Shown here one piece after another: positions 6,310 through 10,152 of a stretch of DNA of 10,152 nucleotides. The notes under the pieces were generated by a model that saw only the letters and a program-made list of their open reading frames with translations, was not told where the DNA came from and searched no databases. The position numbers were made by a program, and so were the translations under genes. Every line of letters begins with the position of its first letter. Position 1 is the stretch's first letter. This stretch comes from CAZART01 sp964487555 (GTDB lineage Bacteria > Bacteroidota > Rhodothermia > Rhodothermales > VXPQ01): contig CAZART010000154.1 in assembly GCA_964487555.1 (NCBI GenBank), forward strand, positions 1 to 10,152. Reading direction: 5' to 3'.

Positions 6310-6313
6310 GGAG
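6310..6313 (+). promoter_or_regulatory. Ribosome binding site GGAG deciding the uxaE start
   Basis: GGAG ends six bases before ATG 6320-6322. It supports this start over the in-frame ATG at 6188, which would lie inside uxuB and add 44 residues with no resemblance to the family. It is the best Shine-Dalgarno sequence in the window. Confidence 0.75.
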
Positions 6314-6319
6314 CAAATC

Positions 6320-7828
6320 ATGAGCGTCATAAAAGCATTTTTAAATGGTGAACCGGAGGACGGACGCTCTCTGCTCGAAAGGCTCAGCCCCCGTGGTCTG
6401 TATATCTACCCGACATCGGTCATCTCCGCCGATGACGCCGTCTACTTCATGGGCCGGTCCGACTCGGGGAAGATCGTGGGGATCGTTGCACGAGAGTCCC
6501 AGAAAGGATTCGAGGGATCGACCGAGGACGTGACGATCAACGGTCGTTCGCTGAAGCTCGTGATCGGTCCGACGTCGTCCGGCAATGCGGCGGCAATGCG
6601 AGAAGCCTTGCCGTTTCTGGCGCCGAGTGTGCTCGGCCTGCAGCGATCCGTGGGCTGTGGCGACCGGCTCGGACTCGCTACCCCCGGGCATCTTCGATCG
6701 GTGAGAAAGCATGATATGTTTGCGCCTATCCTGGCCCAGCAATCGATCCGTGAGATGCGGCGCACCGGACGGTCGCCGCAAGAGGTCATGGACGATGCTC
6801 TTTGGGGCGCGCTTCAGGAGGGCTGGCTCTCCGGCTTCGGTGCCGATGCCGATCATCTCAAGACGTTCGAAGACGTCGACCGCTGCGTCGAGGCGGGCTT
6901 CTCGTTCTTCACGATCGACCCGAGTGACTACGTTGACGACGATGCCGACCGCGTGGAAACTGCGCTGCTTGACGGCATGCTCGCCGCCCTGCCCTGGGAC
7001 GACCTGGACATGTCCTGGGCGGATCTGCGCAGGCGGTACGTCGGCCGCCACGATGCCGGCGTCGAGCTCAATGAAGAGGAGCTCGCGCGAGCGGCCGTCA
7101 AGTATGGATCAGCCGTCGCTCATACGGTCCGAATGTTCCGGCATCTTGCCGAAGTCAAGGGCGGCACACCCTTCGAGCTGGAGATGTCGGTAGACGAAAC
7201 GGAGAATCCAACCTCACCCGCGGAGCACTTTTTCGTGGCAAGCGAGCTGGACCGCCTCGGCGTGAAATGGGTGAGCCTCGCTCCGCGATTCGTAGGTCGG
7301 ATGGAGAAAGGCGTCGACTACATCGGCGCGCTCGACGCTTTCGAACAGACGCTGCGCCGCCACGTCGAGGTGGCACGCGCGGTGGGCCCTTATAAACTCA
7401 GCCTCCATTCGGGCTCCGACAAATTCAGCCTCTATCCGATCTTCGCTCGGCATGCCGGCAACCTGTTCCACCTGAAGACCGCGGGGACATCATATCTCGA
7501 GGCGCTCAGAGCCGTCTCGCGCACGGATCCCGACCTTTTTCGAGAGATTCTTGAGGTCGCGCGCGAACGCTACGAAGAAGACAAGGCCTCGTACCACATC
7601 TCGGCCGAGCTGTCCAGGGTGCCCGCTTCCGAAGGGCTGGCCGACTCCGACCTGCGGGGTCTTCTCGAGGATTTCGACAGCCGCCAGGTGCTGCACGTGA
7701 CGTTCGGATCCATACTTACGGACGACGCCCTTGCCGAGCGGCTTAAGACGTCGTTGCAACGGCAGGAGGAGGTGCACTACGAAGTGCTCGAGCGTCATTT
7801 CGACCGGCATCTCGATCCCTTCGGCTAA
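6320..7828 (+). CDS. uxaE: Tagaturonate epimerase UxaE (502 aa)
   Basis: UxaE interconverts D-tagaturonate and D-fructuronate, joining galacturonate breakdown to the glucuronate/mannonate branch without altronate. I recognise the family from its motifs, first characterised in Thermotoga maritima. They are SVGCGDRLGLATPGHLR (110-126), FELEMSVDET (285-294), KWVSLAPRF (316-324), YKLSLHSGSDKFSLYPIF (358-375) and HLKTAGTSYLEALR (384-397). The acidic and histidine residues in these blocks (for example D115, E288, D292, H363, D367, H384) are candidates for metal and substrate binding. Length is normal and the chain appears intact. The start is fixed by GGAG six bases upstream. It lies 13 bp after uxuB, its expected next enzyme, and 67 bp before the ApnL-type gene. 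The UxaC isomerase that would feed it is not in the window. Confidence 0.9.
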   Translation: MSVIKAFLNGEPEDGRSLLERLSPRGLYIYPTSVISADDAVYFMGRSDSGKIVGIVARESQKGFEGSTEDVTINGRSLKLVIGPTSSGNAAAMREALPFLAPSVLGLQRSVGCGDRLGLATPGHLRSVRKHDMFAPILAQQSIREMRRTGRSPQEVMDDALWGALQEGWLSGFGADADHLKTFEDVDRCVEAGFSFFTIDPSDYVDDDADRVETALLDGMLAALPWDDLDMSWADLRRRYVGRHDAGVELNEEELARAAVKYGSAVAHTVRMFRHLAEVKGGTPFELEMSVDETENPTSPAEHFFVASELDRLGVKWVSLAPRFVGRMEKGVDYIGALDAFEQTLRRHVEVARAVGPYKLSLHSGSDKFSLYPIFARHAGNLFHLKTAGTSYLEALRAVSRTDPDLFREILEVARERYEEDKASYHISAELSRVPASEGLADSDLRGLLEDFDSRQVLHVTFGSILTDDALAERLKTSLQRQEEVHYEVLERHFDRHLDPFG

Positions 7829-7895
7829 CTGCAGCTCGGGGTTCCCGTCATCGCCGCGTCCCCGATCCATAACGAACATCCACCCGTGTCCGGCC

Positions 7896-9719
7896 ATGTC
7901 AGATTCCACCCTCGAGATCGAACGAACCCGGCGACTTCTGCTGCGTGCCGGATCCCTCGCCATGGTTTTCGACGTCGAGACGGCCTTCCTACGCAGAATT
8001 CGTCTCGAGAATCGGGAGGCCCTTCGGGGCATCTATGCCGCCGTGCGGGATCAGAACTGGCGCACGGTCCCTCCCAACGTGATGATGGTGGAAGAGAACA
8101 TCGGCGAGCGATCGTTTCGGCTCGTCTTCGACGTAACCGCCGTCCTCGATGAGATCGATTTTCGGTGGCGCGGCAGGATTACCGGCCATCCTTCGGGGAC
8201 GGTACGATACGAGATGGAAGGACGCGCTCATTCCGCATTTCTGCGCAATCGAATCGGCTTCTGCGTCCTGCATCCTATTCGGGAATGTGCCGGTGAGCCC
8301 TGCCGCGTCGAGCACGCAGACGGCTCGGTGGAAGATGCGCGATTTCCGCGCGCTATTTCACCGCATCAGCCCATCTTCGACATCGGCGCACTTACCTATT
8401 CGGTGGATCCTGAGCAGAGGGTGGAAATTCGGTTTGAAGGGGACGTTTTCGAGATGGAAGATCAGCGCAATTGGACGGATGCCTCATTCAAGACGTATTG
8501 CACGCCGCTTTCGCTGCCGATGCCGGTACAGGTGAACGCCGGCGACGTCGTCGAGCAAGCCGTCACCCTTCGATGGCTCGGCGATTCGGTGCGACATTCT
8601 CCGGCCGATCCGCACATATATCCCACCACCGGTCCGGTCGAACTGGGCATTACATCCGGAACCGTGGGCGTACTGCCGTCGGTCGGCTTACGGTTCGGCG
8701 ACGGCGTACGCGATGGCGCACAGCAAGCAGCCGACTCGGCGGCGGCCGGCAGCGATGATGCCCTGCGCCCGGATCACCTTCGCATCGACCTGTCAGCAAC
8801 GGATCCCGATCCCCGGGATCGAATCGCCGCAGCGACAGAACGGGCCCGTCGATTAGAATCGTCGCTCCTTGCGACGCTGCGCATGGACGCGGATGCCCGA
8901 CCGGACTCCTTACGTAAGGCGCTCAACGACGTCCGTCCTCCCATCTCCGATTGGCTCGTACTGGACGCCGACGGCGTCGCCACGTCGGAAGCTACGATCC
9001 GCGCCGCCCGTGACTTATTGAGTCCTTCCAGCCCCTCTGCACGAGTCGGTGGCGGTACGATGGCGTATTTTACGGAGCTCAATCGCGACCGGCCGGCGGC
9101 CGAGCTTCTGGATTTTGTCTGCTACGCCGTAACCCCCCAGGTCCATGCATTCGACGCGCTGTCGATGATGGAGACGCTTCCGATACAGGGCGAGACCGTC
9201 GTGAATGTGCGGCGCTTTATGGACGGGTTGCCGGTCTATGTTTCTCCGATCACCCTTCGACCTTCTTTTAATCCGGATGAAGCGGCCGAATCGAACCACG
9301 CACGCGGATTCGATCCGCGGCAGAATACGGCCTTTGGTGCGGCATGGACGCTTGGTAGTCTTATCTATCTGACCCGTGCGGGTGCGACTGCGGTCACGTA
9401 TTTCGATACGGTCTCCATTGCCGGATCTCTCCGCGATCTGCTCCGATACGTCTGTGGCCTGAAAGGCGTCGCGACCCATCAGGTCGCCTCGTCCGATCCC
9501 GAGCGCATCGTCGCCCTCCTCGTCGCCGGGACACCGAGCCGTCTCCTGGTGACGAATCTGACGCCGGAGAGCCAGACCGCCTCGCTATCGCTCGACGACA
9601 AGACGGATACGTCCGTAATCCGATGCATCCGGGACAACATACGGCTCACGCGCCGCGGCTCCACGCTGCAGATGGATCTGCCGCCTTACGCCTGGACCGC
9701 CCTTGAACTCGGTACCTGA
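7896..9719 (+). CDS. apnL: D-apionate lactonase (ApnL)-type protein, 607 aa
   Basis: The characterised family hydrolyses D-apionolactone to D-apionate. The N-terminal beta-rich domain (about 15-230) has NRIGFCVLHP (118-127), CAGEPCRVEHADG (131-143), SPHQPIFDI (155-163) and FEMEDQRNWTDASFKTY (185-201). The central part (about 290-520) looks like a glycosidase-like TIM barrel with LRPDHLRIDL (290-299), GGGTMAYFTELNRDRP (385-400), TPQVHAFD (413-420) and SPITLRPSFNPD (450-461). A beta-rich C-terminal domain follows. E394 and E426 are candidate catalytic acids by position only. A linker rich in D, A and G (267-290) precedes the barrel. ATG 7896 was chosen because the chain before it, to 7731, overlaps uxaE and is not protein-like; no clear ribosome site is seen. 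There is no signal peptide, so it is cytoplasmic. Family recall is good; the substrate in this organism is uncertain, since no apionate pathway genes are visible. Confidence 0.7.
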   Translation: MSDSTLEIERTRRLLLRAGSLAMVFDVETAFLRRIRLENREALRGIYAAVRDQNWRTVPPNVMMVEENIGERSFRLVFDVTAVLDEIDFRWRGRITGHPSGTVRYEMEGRAHSAFLRNRIGFCVLHPIRECAGEPCRVEHADGSVEDARFPRAISPHQPIFDIGALTYSVDPEQRVEIRFEGDVFEMEDQRNWTDASFKTYCTPLSLPMPVQVNAGDVVEQAVTLRWLGDSVRHSPADPHIYPTTGPVELGITSGTVGVLPSVGLRFGDGVRDGAQQAADSAAAGSDDALRPDHLRIDLSATDPDPRDRIAAATERARRLESSLLATLRMDADARPDSLRKALNDVRPPISDWLVLDADGVATSEATIRAARDLLSPSSPSARVGGGTMAYFTELNRDRPAAELLDFVCYAVTPQVHAFDALSMMETLPIQGETVVNVRRFMDGLPVYVSPITLRPSFNPDEAAESNHARGFDPRQNTAFGAAWTLGSLIYLTRAGATAVTYFDTVSIAGSLRDLLRYVCGLKGVATHQVASSDPERIVALLVAGTPSRLLVTNLTPESQTASLSLDDKTDTSVIRCIRDNIRLTRRGSTLQMDLPPYAWTALELGT

Positions 9720-9852
9720 GGCAGAAGCGTGCGATGGTAATGCCCAAGAGGGGCGACCAGATAGTCGACCTCCGTTCGAATGTGCCGCGAAACGACCAAT
9801 CGGACGACCAACTGGAGGACGATCTAGCCGAGAACGCCCAGAAGAACCACGT
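9720..9852. other. Convergent intergenic gap
   Basis: These 133 bp separate two converging genes. I see no gene and no terminator with a T run. CGACCAA occurs twice, 12 bp apart (9793 and 9805), and CCTCC near 9771 can pair with GGAGG near 9814 in a long imperfect stem. Neither is convincing. Confidence 0.4.
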
Positions 9853-10152
9853 TCATGGAATCTCAAGCAGTTCTTCCTCGGTCCATGGTACGTCCCGGTC
9901 CGACGTTATTTTGCGCACCATAGCGACGTCGTCGGCTGTGACGATCGACGCCCTGTGACCCCACGAGCGCCGGATGAAGGTAAGCACGTCGGCGACTTCG
10001 TCGTTGCTGAGATTTTGAACGGGCGGCATCAACTGATCGCCCTCCTTCCCGTCGAGGACGATGCGAATAAGCCGATCTTGGGGCCCGGTAACCCATTGCG
10101 ATCCTATGAGGGTCGGAGCGACGCCTTCCAGGCCCGTGCCATCACGTTGGTG
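9853..10152 (-). CDS. c-type cytochrome domain protein, C-terminal 99 residues only
   Basis: The frame is open from the right edge to TGA (9855-9853). The visible chain begins HQRDGTGLEGVAPTLIGSQW. This is the usual sequence directly after the CxxC of a class I cytochrome c, so the first histidine (10152-10150) is very probably the proximal heme ligand. The methionine in QLMPPVQNLSNDEVADVLTF (M42 of the visible part) fits the distal ligand. It ends with RRSWGHRASIVTADDVAMVR and a short acidic tail (WTEEELLEI). This ending is like cytochrome domains at the C-terminus of periplasmic sugar or alcohol dehydrogenases and of large heme proteins in Bacteroidota and Planctomycetes. The N-terminal part and any fused domain are outside the window. 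It converges on the ApnL operon and is probably a separate unit. Confidence 0.85.
   Translation of the reverse strand, partial: HQRDGTGLEGVAPTLIGSQWVTGPQDRLIRIVLDGKEGDQLMPPVQNLSNDEVADVLTFIRRSWGHRASIVTADDVAMVRKITSDRDVPWTEEELLEIP

Noticed and set aside
6188..6319. N-terminal extension of uxaE from ATG 6188
   Set aside because: It lies inside uxuB, reads as low-complexity shadow sequence, and a GGAG site points to ATG 6320.
7731..7895. N-terminal extension of the ApnL-type gene
   Set aside because: It overlaps the uxaE 3' end in another frame and is rich in R, S and C without family resemblance.
9863..10096. Minus-strand frame of 77 codons at the right edge
   Set aside because: The adjacent frame on the same strand encodes a clear cytochrome c C-terminus open to the window edge.

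Overview
The window reads as a chromosomal segment of a moderately GC-rich bacterium, most likely from the Rhodothermia/Balneolia or Chlorobi side of the FCB group. The best clue is the tmRNA at the left edge. Its tag reads ANDYSYAMAA, close to the (A)DDYSYAMAA type I recall from Chlorobi and Salinibacter. Most starts lack a strong Shine-Dalgarno sequence, which fits that group. The placement is an inference from the tag and general protein character, not from a search.

Layout. (1) Positions 1-380 hold the 3' part of ssrA (tmRNA) and a textbook intrinsic terminator. (2) Positions 381-794 have no confident gene. They hold one weak small ORF on the minus strand and a set of 22-bp-spaced GGCAGT repeats at 713-800 that resemble a solo IS21-family end, running into the start codon of the next gene. 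(3) Positions 795-2448 hold a two-gene plus-strand operon: a sulfotransferase-like P-loop protein and a class IV (branched-chain type) aminotransferase. As I recall, these two proteins are fused in one polypeptide in plants. (4) Positions 2492-5342 on the minus strand hold a complete tripartite TRAP transporter, transcribed dctP-dctQ-dctM. (5) Divergent from it, positions 5479-9719 hold a plus-strand operon: an SDR-type D-mannonate oxidoreductase (uxuB), a tagaturonate epimerase (uxaE), and a large protein of the D-apionate lactonase (ApnL) type. (6) At the right edge, on the minus strand, lies the C-terminal end of a c-type cytochrome domain.

How the genes work together. The central part is a hexuronate (probably D-galacturonate) utilisation locus. 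The TRAP system would import an acidic sugar. UxaE would epimerise tagaturonate to fructuronate, and the SDR would reduce fructuronate to D-mannonate for the KDG pathway. The isomerase (UxaC), mannonate dehydratase (UxuA), kinase and aldolase are not in the window. The ApnL-type gene suggests a link with apiose, which occurs with galacturonate in pectin (rhamnogalacturonan-II, apiogalacturonan), or a lactonase-like role on another sugar acid. The divergent 136-bp region between dctP and uxuB carries two adjacent palindromes and is the natural place for shared regulation.

I saw no CRISPR array, complete transposase gene or phage gene. Nothing here is clearly an undescribed system. The most informative items are the ApnL-type gene in a galacturonate locus, the sulfotransferase/aminotransferase pair and the repeat array.
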